Source: Antedon bifida (Eukaryota; Echinodermata; Crinoidea; Comatulida; Antedonidae). From it: DNA of 64,000 bases. The translations under genes and the position numbers were made by a program. Under the pieces are notes generated by a model. That model ran no database searches, was not told where the DNA came from, and saw only the letters and a program-made list of their open reading frames with translations. The first letter of the stretch is position 1, and each line of letters begins with the position of its first letter. This document shows positions 63,913 to 64,000 of the stretch, in pieces. The stretch covers positions 9,765,395 through 9,829,394 of the forward strand of contig OY727100.1 in NCBI GenBank assembly GCA_963402885.1. The letters are read 5' to 3'.

Positions 63913-64000
63913 CAGGGGCGAATCCAGGATTTTGTGAATGGGGGGGGGGGGGGGGGCGCGCGCAATGTAGAGAGTCCGCAAAAAAAAAAATGTAACACCT
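63913..64000 (+). mobile_element. CAGTGGCGGATCC-type MITE, left end, cut by window edge
   Basis: CAGGGGCGAATCCAGGATTT is followed by a G17 run (63940-63956) and GCGCGCGC. It belongs with the family at 60942-61079. Confidence 0.5.

Overview
This is intron-bearing, AT-rich animal nuclear DNA with almost no long open frames. Nothing prokaryotic is present: no operons, no CRISPR array, no bacterial promoters. The repeat content (Ty3/gypsy and LINE relics, tRNA-derived SINEs, TTAA-flanked MITEs, minisatellites) and the very frequent word TAGGCCTA suggest a marine invertebrate, possibly an echinoderm. That assignment is inference only.

Main gene: the 5' part of a secreted metalloprotease-type gene, read right to left on the minus strand. 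Three coding exons join with matching phase: 32836-32792 (start codon and most of a signal peptide), 27706-27604 (end of the signal peptide and start of the propeptide) and 14588-14260 (core of an ADAM/ADAMTS-type propeptide). Together they give 477 nt, or 159 codons. The catalytic and thrombospondin exons are not seen and must lie beyond the left edge, so positions 1-14259 are intron. A second possible first exon (signal peptide plus splice donor, minus strand) lies at 57262-57197. A weak plus-strand terminal-exon candidate lies at 9599-9760.

Intron 2 of the protease gene carries a young Ty3/gypsy element (15720-19102, minus strand). It has two identical 202-bp LTRs, a GGAAC target-site duplication, a primer-binding site and a polypurine tract. 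It has lost protease and most of reverse transcriptase by an in-frame deletion that fuses the Gag zinc knuckles to the RT thumb, RNase H and integrase. It also carries a one-base frameshift in gag. It lies in the same orientation as the host gene, so its LTR polyadenylation signals are in the sense direction of the protease transcript.

Right of 33 kb there is no convincing gene. Positions 37148-39260 are a scrambled mosaic of internally deleted and duplicated LINE fragments, and 40362-40555 is a LINE 3' end with a TAA tail. Positions 45645-46010 are a minisatellite with a 123-bp higher-order period. Positions 50743-53250 are a striking satellite: 33 copies of a 76-bp unit in perfect register, with a 14-unit (1,064-bp) higher-order repeat, whose unit looks like a tRNA-derived (SINE head) sequence. 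Several MITE families and a dispersed, partly palindromic family built on TATTAAGGGGACAC occur across the window.

I found no complete undescribed gene system. The most notable items are the tRNA-like satellite, the internally fused gypsy derivative inside a protease intron, and the two MITE families flanked by TTAA.
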